Positions 1-9,001 of a DNA stretch of 64,000 bases are shown here, piece after piece; the stretch's first letter is position 1; each line of letters opens with the position of its first letter. The position numbers were made by a program, and so were the translations under genes. Source of the DNA: Pseudomonadota bacterium. Its GTDB lineage: Bacteria > Pseudomonadota > Alphaproteobacteria > Acetobacterales > Acetobacteraceae. Below the pieces are notes generated by a model. It had not been told where the DNA came from and searched no databases. It saw nothing but the letters and a program-made list of their open reading frames with translations. Location of the stretch: NCBI GenBank assembly GCA_021805565.1, contig JAJZFA010000033.1, positions 62,001-126,000 on the forward strand. The letters run 5' to 3'.

Positions 1-491
1 ATGAGGACGTGTTCGACCGGGTCATCGCGGTGAACCTGAAAGGCGTCTTCCTCGGCATGCGGCACGTTCTACCCGTCATGCTGAAACAAGGGTCGGGAGC
101 GATCGTGAATACCGCGTCCGTGGCCGGCTTGTTCGGCGGTCCGGGAATGCCCGCATACGTGGCGTCCAAACATGGCGTGCTGGGGCTGACGAAGGTCGCA
201 TCGACCGACGTGGCCGGCCTCGGTGTCCGGGTGAACGCCGTGTGCCCCGGCCCCGTCGAAACCCGGATGATGCGGTCCCTTGAATCGCAGCGCAATCCGA
301 ACGATCCCGATAGCGTGCGTGCCGCCTACGCCGCCGGGGCGCCGACCGGACGGTATGCCACGCCGGAAGAAATCGCCGGCGCCGTGCTGTACCTGTGTTC
401 GGACCTGTCCAGCGACGTAACGGGCACGCATATCGTCATCGACGGTGGCCGTTCCGCGTCCGGCGGCGTCTCTCAGCCACGGCGCAATTAG
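1..491 (+). CDS. SDR family oxidoreductase, C-terminal part (5' end outside window)
   Basis: The reading frame is already open at the first base and ends with TAG at 489-491, so only the C-terminal part (about 160 residues) of a classical short-chain dehydrogenase/reductase is present. Visible family features are the VNLKG segment with the structural/catalytic Asn, the NTASVAG strand end with the catalytic Ser, the AYVASK catalytic Tyr and Lys (bases about 156-170), the CPGPVETRM cofactor loop, and a C-terminal VIDGG segment. The Rossmann glycine-rich N-terminus lies outside. Such enzymes carry out NAD(P)-dependent oxidation or reduction of an alcohol/ketone in the cytoplasm; the substrate cannot be read here. 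The nitroreductase gene begins 16 bases downstream, so the two are probably co-transcribed. Confidence 0.9.
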   Translation, partial: EDVFDRVIAVNLKGVFLGMRHVLPVMLKQGSGAIVNTASVAGLFGGPGMPAYVASKHGVLGLTKVASTDVAGLGVRVNAVCPGPVETRMMRSLESQRNPNDPDSVRAAYAAGAPTGRYATPEEIAGAVLYLCSDLSSDVTGTHIVIDGGRSASGGVSQPRRN

Positions 492-507
492 ACAAGGATC
501 GTTTATC

Positions 508-1146
508 ATGCCGGATTTTTTCGAGATTATCGGTACCACCCGGTCGATGCGCCGGCTGAAACCAGACCCAGTGCCGGACGCACTGATCAAGCAAATCCTG
601 GAGGCCGGAATCAGTGCCGCTAACGGTGGCAACAATCAAACCTGGCGCTTTCTGGTGGTGAAAGATCCCGCGATCAAGAAGGCCGTCCAGATTTGGTACA
701 AAAAAGCGTTCGATGAAGTCGTCGGACCGCGTTACGCATCCAGCCCGCCACCGCCCGGCGTCACGGCGGACCGGTTTAAAAAACAACATGGCGCGGTCGA
801 ATATCTGACCGAACATTTCCATGAGGCACCGGTATGGATTGTCGCGTGCCTCGTGGACGGCCCGAATCCGAACCGGGCGGCCGGGGCGTCGATCTATCCC
901 GCCGTACAAAACATGCTGCTGACAATCCGAGCGCTCGGCCTCGGTTCCACGCTGACCACCCGCCACCTGCTGCACGCAAAGGAAAGCGAGGCGGCCCTCG
1001 GCCTGCCGGAGGGCGTGCATTCCTATGCCATTTTGCCGATCGGGTACCCGATGGGCACATTCGGACCGGTCGGACGCGGCCAATTGGCGGACTTCGTATA
1101 TCTGGACAAATGGGAGGCGCCGTACCCGGCCGTGATGGAGAAATAG
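508..1146 (+). CDS. Nitroreductase family protein
   Basis: A 212-residue flavin-dependent nitroreductase-fold protein. The N-terminus MPDFFEIIGTTRSMRRLKPD is the standard start of the family (the T-R-S-x-R segment contacts FMN phosphate), followed by the LIKQILEAGISAANGGNNQTWRF segment typical of NfnB/BluB-like nitroreductases. A later segment on long-chain-like AVQNMLLTIRALGLGSTLTT is also characteristic. The ATG at 508 was chosen over an upstream in-frame start at 445 because 445 lies inside the preceding gene and the family starts here. The gene sits 16 bases after the SDR stop, so both may act on the same xenobiotic or quinone-type substrate; that link is inference. Confidence 0.88.
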   Translation: MPDFFEIIGTTRSMRRLKPDPVPDALIKQILEAGISAANGGNNQTWRFLVVKDPAIKKAVQIWYKKAFDEVVGPRYASSPPPPGVTADRFKKQHGAVEYLTEHFHEAPVWIVACLVDGPNPNRAAGASIYPAVQNMLLTIRALGLGSTLTTRHLLHAKESEAALGLPEGVHSYAILPIGYPMGTFGPVGRGQLADFVYLDKWEAPYPAVMEK

Positions 1147-1252
1147 CCTTTACTGTCCTGGCGCGATCAAGGCTGGCGCAAGCCGATGCCGGAAGGGTGT
1201 CCGCTGCCATGACTTAACCGTTTGTAAACCTTTCCGGCGTACCATCGCCGGC

Positions 1253-2212
1253 ATGGACCTGACCGTCTGCATCTGCACCCACAACCGCCCCGGCTACGTC
1301 CGCGATTGCCTCGACGGACTGGCCGAGCAGACGGCCGGACGCGACCGCTTCGCCATTCTGGTGGTGGACAGTGCGTCCGCCCCCACCGCGGCGGCGGAAC
1401 TCGGTGTTCTGGCCGCGACCAGCGACGCCCGGATCGTCCGGGTTGACCAGCCGGGCGTCAGCCTGGCACGCAACGCCGGCGCATGGGCAGCGCGCACCCG
1501 GTTCATTGCCTATATCGACGACGACGCGATTCCCGCCGCGGACTGGGTGGACTCCATCTTGGCCGCGATTGCCCAGCCAGGCCGCCAGCCGGCCTTGATC
1601 GGCGGCCGTATCCTGCCGAAATGGGAAGCGCCGCTGCCCGCGTGGTGGCCGCATTCGCTGCGCGGCGTCCTGTCGATCATCGAGCATGAAGGACGCGGCG
1701 AATACCGCACCGCGGCCGTCCCCAAAGACCTGGAACCCTATGCCGCGAACATGATCGTGCATGTGTTGTCGCTGATCGCGGCCGGCGGGTTCCCCGGCAG
1801 CGCCGGCCGGTTCGGCCACTCGCTGCTGTCGGATGAGGAAGTCCAACTGGCCTGGATGCTGCAAGACGCCGGCTATTCCGTGCGCTACGATTCGCGGATC
1901 ACCGTGCATCATCAGATCCAGGCGCGCAGGCTGGAACCGGATTGGTTGTTGTCGCGACTGTATTGGCAAGGCGCGTCCACGGTGCTGACGCGGCGCCTGC
2001 TACGCCAGCCCGATCGCGTCTGGCGGGAACTGCCCCGCCGCCTGCTGGTTGCTTGCCTGCTGGCCCCGGCCTGGCTGATCCCGCGCCGCTCGACCGCGTT
2101 GCTGGCCGCACGCTGGCGGGTGGCCTATGCCGTTGGTTTTGTCCGTGCGGCATTTGGCTGGCACGCCGCCAAGACCGCGATCCGGCAGGCCGGAGCCGGA
2201 TTCGCGGCCTGA
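1253..2212 (+). CDS. Glycosyltransferase family 2
   Basis: A 319-residue GT-A fold glycosyltransferase. It starts MDLTVCICTHNRPGYVRDCLDGL, the usual first strand and helix of GT2, and carries the metal- and nucleotide-binding acidic cluster YIDDDAIPAADW near residue 90. A weakly hydrophobic C-terminal part (LLVACLLAPAWLIP) may associate with the membrane. The family transfers a sugar from an NDP-sugar to a glycan or lipid acceptor. The next gene is a methyltransferase-glycosyltransferase fusion on the same strand about 110 bases away, so a shared surface polysaccharide or O-antigen role is plausible, but neither donor nor acceptor can be inferred. Confidence 0.85.
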   Translation: MDLTVCICTHNRPGYVRDCLDGLAEQTAGRDRFAILVVDSASAPTAAAELGVLAATSDARIVRVDQPGVSLARNAGAWAARTRFIAYIDDDAIPAADWVDSILAAIAQPGRQPALIGGRILPKWEAPLPAWWPHSLRGVLSIIEHEGRGEYRTAAVPKDLEPYAANMIVHVLSLIAAGGFPGSAGRFGHSLLSDEEVQLAWMLQDAGYSVRYDSRITVHHQIQARRLEPDWLLSRLYWQGASTVLTRRLLRQPDRVWRELPRRLLVACLLAPAWLIPRRSTALLAARWRVAYAVGFVRAAFGWHAAKTAIRQAGAGFAA

Positions 2213-2322
2213 TGATGTAGCGCCGATCCGCGTTGGATCGCACTTGCACGCCGGCACCAAATCCGCCTACCAGCCATCATCGCGTTTGCGTCCAGGGTAG
2301 GGCAAGCGCGCTCCATTGCAGG

Positions 2323-4035
2323 ATGCACAATTCGCCGATGCTGTTTCCCGCCGATGCTTCCGATCTGCTGTCGCGTATTCCACTGTCGGCCCAAACGATT
2401 CTGGACGTTGGATGCGGCGCAGGGCTGCTGACCGCCGCGTACCGGCCGCTCAATCCGAAAGCCCGCCTGCTGGGCGTCGATATCCTGCCGGCCCCGGCTG
2501 CCACGCACCTGGATCAGGTGGTAACGATGGACGTGGAATCCGGGCCGTTGCCGTTCGATGTGCCGGATGGCATCGATTGCTTCATCTACGATGGCATTTT
2601 GGAACATTTGCGCGACCCATGGGCGGCGATCCGCCGTCACGCGCAAATGCTGACGCGGGACGGCATGATGCTGATCTGCGTGCCCAATCCCGGATACTGG
2701 CGTCTCGCGGAGCAGTTGCTGCGCGGCACGCCGGCCGACGGCGATGGATTCGATTGGCAACGCCCCCCCCATGGCTGGTTCGATCCTGGCTCCATGCGAC
2801 GCTTTCTGACGGATGCCGGGTTGACCCCGGCGGACGCCATCGCGCGGAACCCCGACCCCGAAGCCGCCGCCAGGTTTGCCGCTTCGCTCGCACTGGGACT
2901 GGAAGCACTTGGGATCGATCCCCGCGAGTACACCAGGCGCGCGACGGCGAGCCACATGATCTGGCGGGTCATGAAAGAACCGCGCCAGCGGATGATCGTG
3001 GCCGGCACCATGCTGGACCCCGTCGGCGGCGTGTCGGATGTGCGCGTGGTCTATCCGCTGCAAGCCATCGCCACGGATCCGCCGGTAACATCCGGAGTGG
3101 CCGAACGGCTGGAACCCGGCCACGGGGGCAACGCCGATCCACGCATTTTTGTACTGCATCGCCCGGCTTTGCGGGGACCGGACGGACACGATCTGCTCCG
3201 CCGCCTGACCAGCGCCGGTTTCCTGATTGTCACCGAATTCGACGACCTGCCCGACCGCTTCGATGTCATGCGGATGGGCGGCGAACTGTCCTTTACCGGA
3301 GTCCATGCCATCCAGACGAGTACGATCGTGATGGCTTCGGCGCTGCGGAAGTACAACCCCGAAATTGCCGTTTTTCCGAATGCCGTGCGGTCGCTGCCCG
3401 CCATCCGGAACTTCGCGGGCCAGAAACCCACCACGCTGTTTTTCGGCGCCTTGAACCGCGAGCAAGACTGGCTGCCGTTCATGCCCGCGATCAACGCCGT
3501 AGCCGCCATGGCGGGGGAGCGGCTGACGTTCCAGGTTGTGCATGACCTGTCATTCTTCGACGCTCTGGAAACGCCGCACAAGACCTTCACCCCCACCTGC
3601 GACTACGACACATATCTGCGAATCCTGGGCGGGTGCGAGATCTCGTTCATGCCGCTGGCCGATACTCCGTTCAACAGAGCCAAATCCGATCTAAAATTTA
3701 TCGAGGCGGCATCGTGCCGGGTCGCCGCCCTGGCCAGCAGTGTGGTCTATTCCAACAGCATCGCCGACGGACAAACCGGGGCGGTGTTCCGCGACCCGGT
3801 GGAGTTTCACGCTCGGTTGCTTCGCCTGCTCGCGATGCCGGAACTCGCCCGCGATATGGCCGATTCCGCCCGGCGTTATGTCGCCGCGGAGCGGATGCTT
3901 GCCTACCAGGTGGCGCCCCGGATCGCCTGGTATCGATCACTCTGGTCCCGCCGGGCGGCACTTCAGGAGCTGCGGGCCCAACGGATGCAAGCGATCCCGG
4001 ACGGTCACCCAAACGCCAGTCAGGTGCCCCGGTAG
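2323..4035 (+). CDS. Bifunctional SAM methyltransferase / glycosyltransferase-like protein
   Basis: A 570-residue two-domain protein. Residues about 1-230 form a class I SAM-dependent methyltransferase: motif I is ILDVGCGAG near residue 25, followed by LLGVDI, and a post-motif region IDCFIYDGILEHLRDPWAAIRRHAQM. Residues about 270-560 resemble a GT-B type glycosyltransferase half (FVLHRPALRGPDGHDLL; LTFQVVHDLSFFDAL; the SDLKFIEAASCRVAALAS donor-site region). The ATG at 2323 was preferred to the open start at 2233 because the methyltransferase fold begins directly after it. The 3' end overlaps the convergent UraDH gene by 16 bases. Fusions of this kind occur in cell-surface glycan loci and suggest methylation coupled to sugar transfer; substrate unknown. 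Confidence 0.75.
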   Translation: MHNSPMLFPADASDLLSRIPLSAQTILDVGCGAGLLTAAYRPLNPKARLLGVDILPAPAATHLDQVVTMDVESGPLPFDVPDGIDCFIYDGILEHLRDPWAAIRRHAQMLTRDGMMLICVPNPGYWRLAEQLLRGTPADGDGFDWQRPPHGWFDPGSMRRFLTDAGLTPADAIARNPDPEAAARFAASLALGLEALGIDPREYTRRATASHMIWRVMKEPRQRMIVAGTMLDPVGGVSDVRVVYPLQAIATDPPVTSGVAERLEPGHGGNADPRIFVLHRPALRGPDGHDLLRRLTSAGFLIVTEFDDLPDRFDVMRMGGELSFTGVHAIQTSTIVMASALRKYNPEIAVFPNAVRSLPAIRNFAGQKPTTLFFGALNREQDWLPFMPAINAVAAMAGERLTFQVVHDLSFFDALETPHKTFTPTCDYDTYLRILGGCEISFMPLADTPFNRAKSDLKFIEAASCRVAALASSVVYSNSIADGQTGAVFRDPVEFHARLLRLLAMPELARDMADSARRYVAAERMLAYQVAPRIAWYRSLWSRRAALQELRAQRMQAIPDGHPNASQVPR

Positions 4036-4880
4036 GTCGTATAGCTCCAGGTACCCAACAGCAGCGGGATGTGGTAGCCGCCTTCTGGATCGGCCACACC
4101 GAACCGAACCGGGATCACATCGTACCACGGCGGATCGGTCACGTTTGGCCAGCCGGCGTAATAATCCCCAACGTGAAACCGCAGCTCGTACCGGCCGATG
4201 CGGAGCGGTCCATCCGCCAGAAGCGGTGCGTCGGTGCGGCCATCTTGGTTGGTGACCGCTTCGGCGACCGGCACATCTTCGCACAGGACTTCGATGCGGA
4301 TGCCCGCGGCTGCCTTGCCGCGCGCGGTATCGAGGACATGGGCGGACAGATGGCCGCCGGTTTCCGGCATGCCCGGTCCGGTTACCCGATCCACGAGACG
4401 AAGCCGGGCGATATGGCCGATCTCGGCCAGTGCCGCGGCAGCTTCCTGATCGGGCGTGTTGGTCAGGCGACGTTCCAACCCGCGCAGCACGAACGGCGGT
4501 GTCTGGCGGCGCACGCAGACGATGAACGGAAAGCCGAACCGGGCTTCATAGGCGGCCGACCCAGCCTCGAACACGGCCAGCCGCTGTCCAAGGCTGGCCA
4601 TGCCGAGACCATCCTGTTCCGAACGGGACGCCGCGGTCAGGTTCGGATCGGCAAGCGCTTTTGGCGACAGCGGCGGATGACCGCGCAGGAAAGCAATGCG
4701 GGCATCCTCCGGCGCGGCGCGCACAACCGCCATCAGGCCGTCGTGCAACGCGACAACGGTCGGAAAAGGACGGTGCGAGGCGGCGGTTTCCGCGACCCAG
4801 ACGGCATGTTCGAATACGCCGTCCAGCGCGGCCACGAAGGCGGCCGCTGGCATGGCGTTCAGTTGGCCGAGGGTTGGCAT
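4020..4880 (-). CDS. Fused OHCU decarboxylase / 5-hydroxyisourate hydrolase (UraD-UraH)
   Basis: A 286-residue fusion of the two enzymes that follow urate oxidase. Residues about 1-165 are 2-oxo-4-hydroxy-4-carboxy-5-ureidoimidazoline decarboxylase: RPFPT, the HPPLSP segment, the SRSEQDGL segment with the catalytic Glu, and FGFPFIVCVR. Residues about 175-286 are the transthyretin-like hydroxyisourate hydrolase: LSAHVLDTARGKAA at the start, the GRYELRFHVGDYY strand, the YHIPLLLG segment and the C-terminal tetrapeptide YRGT (usually YRGS). Together they convert 5-hydroxyisourate through OHCU to S-allantoin. In single-domain organisation these are separate proteins of about 165 and 110 residues. 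No urate oxidase or allantoinase is in the window. The stop overlaps the convergent upstream gene. Confidence 0.93.
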   Translation of the reverse strand: MPTLGQLNAMPAAAFVAALDGVFEHAVWVAETAASHRPFPTVVALHDGLMAVVRAAPEDARIAFLRGHPPLSPKALADPNLTAASRSEQDGLGMASLGQRLAVFEAGSAAYEARFGFPFIVCVRRQTPPFVLRGLERRLTNTPDQEAAAALAEIGHIARLRLVDRVTGPGMPETGGHLSAHVLDTARGKAAAGIRIEVLCEDVPVAEAVTNQDGRTDAPLLADGPLRIGRYELRFHVGDYYAGWPNVTDPPWYDVIPVRFGVADPEGGYHIPLLLGTWSYTTYRGT

Positions 4881-5014
4881 GAGAGTCCTTCCATCGCAAA
4901 GCGGCTGCTCTTCAGAATAAGCAAATATCGCGCCATACTATCCCGGCTGCGCATGGGTCACATCCGGCGATTGTCGCTCCGGATTGTGGCGCCGAACAAG
5001 CCCAGGCCGGTGTC

Positions 5015-5124
5015 GAGCGGGCAGCTTCATCGGCGTGCTGACGCACTTGTTGCCGATGCCGGACAAAGTTTGTGTTTGAGCGGGCAGCTTCATCGGCGTG
5101 CTGACGCACTTGTTGCCGATGCCG
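5015..5124. repeat. Two 47-bp direct copies of a palindromic element
   Basis: Two apparently identical 47-bp copies occupy 5015-5061 and 5078-5124, separated by 16 bases. Each copy can fold: CATCGGC (5028-5034 in copy 1) pairs with GCCGATG (5052-5058), and inside it GTGC pairs with GCAC around a TGAC loop, leaving a TTGTT bulge. The 16-base spacer itself contains ACAAA-G-TTTGT, a perfect 11-base palindrome (5063-5073). The second copy ends three bases before the vapC stop codon, so any vapC transcript runs through both. It resembles a REP/BIME-type intergenic element more than a CRISPR: there are only two copies, a short spacer and no cas genes nearby. Confidence 0.85.
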
Positions 5125-5127
5125 CCC

Positions 5128-5535
5128 TTATCGCATTTGCGCCCATGGATCGGCAACCAGCACACCGGAATCGACGAAATCGGCCACGTTGCGAGTGACG
5201 ACAATCTTGTTGTTGACGTATGCCGTCGCGGCGATCAGCGCGTCGGCGACTGGCCGGGTGCGCTGCGCCATCAAAAATCCCCACCGGGTTGCGACAGCGT
5301 CGTCGATCGGCAAGATCCGAGCCGAATAAACAAAACGCAGTTCGTCCAGCCAGCGCATCAGAATTGCCCCCGCCGGCTGGTCGGTTCGCATCTTCATTTG
5401 CACGCCCTTGGCGATCTCGCCAACCGTGATCGCACTCAGGAACAGCGTGTCCGGTTGGGCGGCGCGTAGCCAGTTGACCGCTTGCGGGGTCCGCCTGCGA
5501 GCCTCCGAGACCACGCAGGTATCGACCAGATACAT
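5128..5535 (-). CDS. vapC: VapC/FitB-like PIN-domain toxin
   Basis: A 135-residue PIN-domain ribonuclease, full length for VapC toxins (about 130-140). The conserved acidic residues are visible: Asp5 in MYLVDTCVVSE, Glu40 in ITVGEIAKG, Asp98 in RPVADALIAATA, and Asn116/Asp119 in VTRNVADF. These bind the metal ions for RNA cleavage; known family targets include tRNA or rRNA. Its ATG shares one base with the TGA of the antitoxin gene upstream (TGATG at 5533-5537), a strong sign of translational coupling. The 3' end abuts a palindromic direct repeat. The exact RNA target is unknown. Confidence 0.93.
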   Translation of the reverse strand: MYLVDTCVVSEARRRTPQAVNWLRAAQPDTLFLSAITVGEIAKGVQMKMRTDQPAGAILMRWLDELRFVYSARILPIDDAVATRWGFLMAQRTRPVADALIAATAYVNNKIVVTRNVADFVDSGVLVADPWAQMR

Positions 5536-5804
5536 CAGAAAGCGATGTCGCGGCCAGAATCCTGGCTGCGATCGTTGATCGCGTCCACCACGTCATCGGG
5601 CCAGGGATCCTGACCGGGCGAAGTGGTAAGCAGGAAATCCACGAAAGGCATCCGGGGTTTGATCAGCGCGTCGAATTCCTGCGCCGACACCACCACGGCG
5701 GCGCGCTGGCCATGCACCGTCACGGTCTGAGGGCCTTCGTCCCGCGCCCGCTTCACCACTTCGCTGAAGCGATTCTTCGCGTCCTGTAACTGCCAATCGT
5801 GCAA
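5535..5804 (-). CDS. Phd/YefM family antitoxin
   Basis: An 89-residue antitoxin with the Phd/YefM N-terminus (HDWQLQDAKNRFSEVVKRARDEGPQTVTVHGQRAAVVVSAQEF), a DNA-binding dimer fold that normally also represses its own operon. The C-terminus is the likely toxin-wrapping part. The start is TTG at 5804, not ATG; it is supported by a strong GGGAGG ribosome site five bases upstream. The gene is followed directly by the PIN toxin with a one-base overlap. The module lies immediately downstream of rbfA, a position where the housekeeping genes truB/rpsO/pnp are often found in related bacteria. Confidence 0.92.
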   Translation of the reverse strand: MHDWQLQDAKNRFSEVVKRARDEGPQTVTVHGQRAAVVVSAQEFDALIKPRMPFVDFLLTTSPGQDPWPDDVVDAINDRSQDSGRDIAF

Positions 5805-5859
5805 CGCGACCTCCCGATCTATCCAGACAGGCTAGATTTACACGGCCACACGCCCGATG

Positions 5860-6279
5860 TCAATCGATTTGCTGGTTATCGTCTTCCGGTTCGTTCTTGT
5901 GCAGGTCGCGGGCGATTTCCGGCCGGTGCATCAGGGTTTCGATCTTCATGGCATAATCCAGCGCCAGATCGGGGGTAAATGTCAGGTCCGGGGCGATGCG
6001 CAGCTTCACGGCCTTCGCGACCTGCCCGCGCAGATAGGGTGTTGCCCGCACCAGGGCAGGCACCAGGGCATCCGCGTCGGACCGGCCCAACCGGGAAAAA
6101 AACGCGGTCGCGCGCTTCAGGTCCGGGCCGATCCGGACCTCGGTGACGGTAATTTGGGCCGTTGCCAGATCGGGGTCGCGGAATTCGCCACGCCCGAATA
6201 TCCCGGACAAAACGTGGCGGATTTCCTCCGCCACGCGCAGTTGCCGCTGGGATGGACCTGCCTTGGCTGGCTTCTTCAA
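5860..6279 (-). CDS. rbfA: 30S ribosome-binding factor A
   Basis: RbfA, a KH-like RNA-binding protein needed for late maturation of the 30S subunit (16S rRNA 5' end, cold adaptation). Family segments seen: [19 protein letters not shown], the [28 protein letters not shown] strand region, [22 protein letters not shown] and the acidic C-terminal tail. The most likely start is TTG at 6279, which overlaps the infB stop as TTGA and gives a 139-residue protein of normal length. A longer frame up to 6360 would read through the end of infB and adds nothing like the family. Last gene of the rimP-nusA-ylxR-infB-rbfA operon. Confidence 0.92.
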   Translation of the reverse strand: MKKPAKAGPSQRQLRVAEEIRHVLSGIFGRGEFRDPDLATAQITVTEVRIGPDLKRATAFFSRLGRSDADALVPALVRATPYLRGQVAKAVKLRIAPDLTFTPDLALDYAMKIETLMHRPEIARDLHKNEPEDDNQQID

Positions 6280-8999
6280 CCGGGAACCATCTCCACTTCG
6301 AAGCACTCGATCACGTCGCCTTCCTGCAGGTTCTCGAAGTGAGCGAACGACAGCCCGCATTCGTAACCGCGTGCCACTTCGCGGACATCGTCCTTGAACC
6401 GCTTCAATTGCGACAGTTCGCCGTTGTGAATCACTACGCCGTCGCGCAGCACGCGGACGCCGGAGCCGCGCTTCACAAGGCCCTCGGTGATCATGCAGCC
6501 CGCGACCTTGCCGGTTTTGGTGATGTTGAACACTTTGCGGACTTCGGCGTACCCCAGGAACTTTTCGCGCGCTTTCGGTGCGACTTTCCCCTTAACCAGT
6601 TTTTCGACGTCGTCGGCTACTTCGTAGATGATCGAGAAGTAGCGGATATCGACGCCTTCGCGCGTTGCCAGGTCCCGAGCCTGGGCGGTGGCGCGAACGT
6701 TGAAGGCGACGATGACGGCGCTGGATGCCTTCGCGAGTTGGACATCGCTTTCGGTGATCTGGCCGACCCCGGACAGCAGCACCCGGACCCTCACTTCTTC
6801 ATGCGCCAGTTTGGCCACCACCACCTGGATGGCTTCCGCGCTGCCCTGAACGTCGGCCTTCACAAGCAGTGCGACTTCCTTCTGCTCACCGGCCTGGATA
6901 CGGGCCAACATCTGATCGAGCGTGCCGCGCGCACCGGCCGCCGCTCCGGCGACCTGATCGCGCGTCCGCCGCTGGCGGAATTCGGTGATTTCGCGTGCCC
7001 GGCTTTCGCTTTCGACCACGACAAACGGTTCGCCGGCGGATGGCGCACCGCTCAGGCCGAGGATTTCGACCGGGCTTGACGGCCCGGCCATGGTCATCGC
7101 CTTACCTTTGTCGTCCAGCATGGCGCGCACCCGGCCCCATTCGGCCCCGGCCACCACAATATCGCCTTGTTCCAATGTGCCGCGCTGCACCAGAACGGTT
7201 CCCACCGGTCCCCGGCCGCGATCCAGCCGGCTTTCGATAACCGTTCCCTCGGCGGTGCGATGGGGATTGGCCTTCAGGTCGAGAATTTCGGCCTGTAGCA
7301 GGATGGCTTCCTCCAGCTTGTCCAACCCGGTCCGCTTGGTCGCGGACACCGGCACATCCTGGGTTTCGCCGCCCATGTCCTCAACCACGATCTCATAACT
7401 CAGGAGTTCCTGGCGCACCCGGTTTGGATCGGAGTCCGGTTTGTCCATCTTATTGATCGCAACGATGATCGGCACGTTCGCCGCCTTGGCGTGGCGGATC
7501 GCCTCGATTGTTTGCGGCATGACACCGTCATCGGCGGCCACGACCAGGATAACGATATCGGTCACCGACGTTCCACGCGCACGCATGGCGGTGAAGGCTT
7601 CATGGCCCGGCGTGTCGATGAAGGTAATCTTCTCGCCGCCGTGCATCGTGACCTGATAAGCCCCGATATGCTGCGTAATGCCGCCGGCTTCCCTGGCCGC
7701 CACGTCGGTGGACCGCAGGGCATCGAGCAGCGAGGTTTTGCCATGATCGACATGGCCCATGATGGTGACGACCGGCGGCCGCGCGAACAAATCGGTGTCG
7801 TCGTCGGCGATGCCTTCCAGTCCGATTTCGACGTCGGATTCAGCGACACGGCGGGCGCGATGGCCGAATTCGTTGACCACCAGTTCGGCGGTATCGGCAT
7901 CCAGCGACTGGGTAATCGTCGCCATCACGCCCATTTTCATCAGTGACTTGATGACATCCTGTGTGCGGGCGGCCATGCGATTGGCGAGTTCCTGCACGGA
8001 TATCTGTTCCGGCAAGATAACATCGCGCACGACTTTGACCTGATCGGATCGCAACCGGTCCAGCTCCTGCTGACGGCGTTCGCGGTCCCGCTGACGGCGA
8101 ACCGAGGCCAGGGAGCGGACTTTTTCATCCTCTCCCTCGATTGCCGCCTGAACGTCGATCCGGCCGGCGCGCCGGCGGTCGTTGGTGCCGCCCTTGGGTG
8201 CGGCAACCGGGGGTTTGCGAACCGGTGCCCCGCCTGGGCCGACACGGCGAAGCGAGCGGCCTTCGTCTTCGTCTTCGGGACGAGCGGCGCGAAGCCGCAA
8301 TGTCTCGGTGGCGGACGCCGGGGTCGCGGGCTTCGGCGCGGCCGGTGGCCGCTGTGGTGACGCACCTACTATAGGGGTGGGTTGCGGTTGAGCGATCGGT
8401 TGGACGGCCGCGTGCGGCGCTTCGTCAGCCCCATCGTCTTCGTTGACCCGCCCGCGCGCAACGGACGCCGCCGCGGCGGCGGCTTCGGCGACGCGTTTGG
8501 CTTCGGCTTCAATTCTGTCGCGAACCGCCTGTTCCTCGGCTCGGCGGGCGTCTTCCTCGGCCGTCTTGCGGGCTTCGGTTTCGCGGCGGCGTGCTTCTTC
8601 CGCGGCGGACAGGACGGAAATAGTCTCCTGCTCGCGGCGTTCGGCTTCCCGTCTGGCGGAATCGCGCTGTTGCTGTTCCAGGGCGCGCTGACGTGCCGCC
8701 TGTTCGGTCGCGGTGAGGGCCCGCCCGGCGCCGGCCGGGGGACGCCCAGGCTGAACCGGCGCCCGTGGTGCGGGCGCCATGCCCGCTGGCGGCGGCGGCG
8801 GCGGACCGGCGGCAGCGGACGGGCTGCGTGCCACCGGCGCGCGCGTTTTGCGCACTTCGACCTGCACGACTTTTGACCGGCCGTGACTGAAGCTTTGCCG
8901 GACAGACCCCGCATCCACGGTGCGTCCCAGTTCCAAACGTCCCGCCGGACGAAGAGAGAGCCGCCCCTTGCCGCCGTCCTGATCGTTGCTTTCGCTCAT
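6276..8999 (-). CDS. infB: Translation initiation factor IF-2
   Basis: IF-2, 907 residues. It is the GTPase that brings initiator fMet-tRNA to the 30S subunit and promotes subunit joining. The N-terminal 400 residues are a low-complexity Ala/Arg/Glu/Pro-rich stretch with a charged coiled-coil (about residues 95-175) and the IF2_N domain ([20 protein letters not shown]). The G domain begins near residue 413: G1 [10 protein letters not shown]3 DTPGHEAF, G4 NKMD. Domains II-IV and the C-terminal fMet-tRNA-binding barrel ([26 protein letters not shown]) follow. Its ATG lies two bases after the ylxR stop, so it is translated within the operon. Confidence 0.98.
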   Translation of the reverse strand: MSESNDQDGGKGRLSLRPAGRLELGRTVDAGSVRQSFSHGRSKVVQVEVRKTRAPVARSPSAAAGPPPPPPAGMAPAPRAPVQPGRPPAGAGRALTATEQAARQRALEQQQRDSARREAERREQETISVLSAAEEARRRETEARKTAEEDARRAEEQAVRDRIEAEAKRVAEAAAAAASVARGRVNEDDGADEAPHAAVQPIAQPQPTPIVGASPQRPPAAPKPATPASATETLRLRAARPEDEDEGRSLRRVGPGGAPVRKPPVAAPKGGTNDRRRAGRIDVQAAIEGEDEKVRSLASVRRQRDRERRQQELDRLRSDQVKVVRDVILPEQISVQELANRMAARTQDVIKSLMKMGVMATITQSLDADTAELVVNEFGHRARRVAESDVEIGLEGIADDDTDLFARPPVVTIMGHVDHGKTSLLDALRSTDVAAREAGGITQHIGAYQVTMHGGEKITFIDTPGHEAFTAMRARGTSVTDIVILVVAADDGVMPQTIEAIRHAKAANVPIIVAINKMDKPDSDPNRVRQELLSYEIVVEDMGGETQDVPVSATKRTGLDKLEEAILLQAEILDLKANPHRTAEGTVIESRLDRGRGPVGTVLVQRGTLEQGDIVVAGAEWGRVRAMLDDKGKAMTMAGPSSPVEILGLSGAPSAGEPFVVVESESRAREITEFRQRRTRDQVAGAAAGARGTLDQMLARIQAGEQKEVALLVKADVQGSAEAIQVVVAKLAHEEVRVRVLLSGVGQITESDVQLAKASSAVIVAFNVRATAQARDLATREGVDIRYFSIIYEVADDVEKLVKGKVAPKAREKFLGYAEVRKVFNITKTGKVAGCMITEGLVKRGSGVRVLRDGVVIHNGELSQLKRFKDDVREVARGYECGLSFAHFENLQEGDVIECFEVEMVPG

Positions 9000-9001
9000 G
9001 T

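Noticed and set aside
2125-3543. 472-codon minus-strand open frame opposite the methyltransferase fusion
   Set aside because: Shadow of a well-supported gene; composition dominated by Arg, Gln, His and Gly.
5015-5124. CRISPR array
   Set aside because: Only two repeat copies with a 16-base palindromic spacer, and no cas gene in the window.
3633-5198. 521-codon plus-strand frame opposite the UraDH gene
   Set aside because: Shadow of the fused ureide gene, and it crosses the repeat region.
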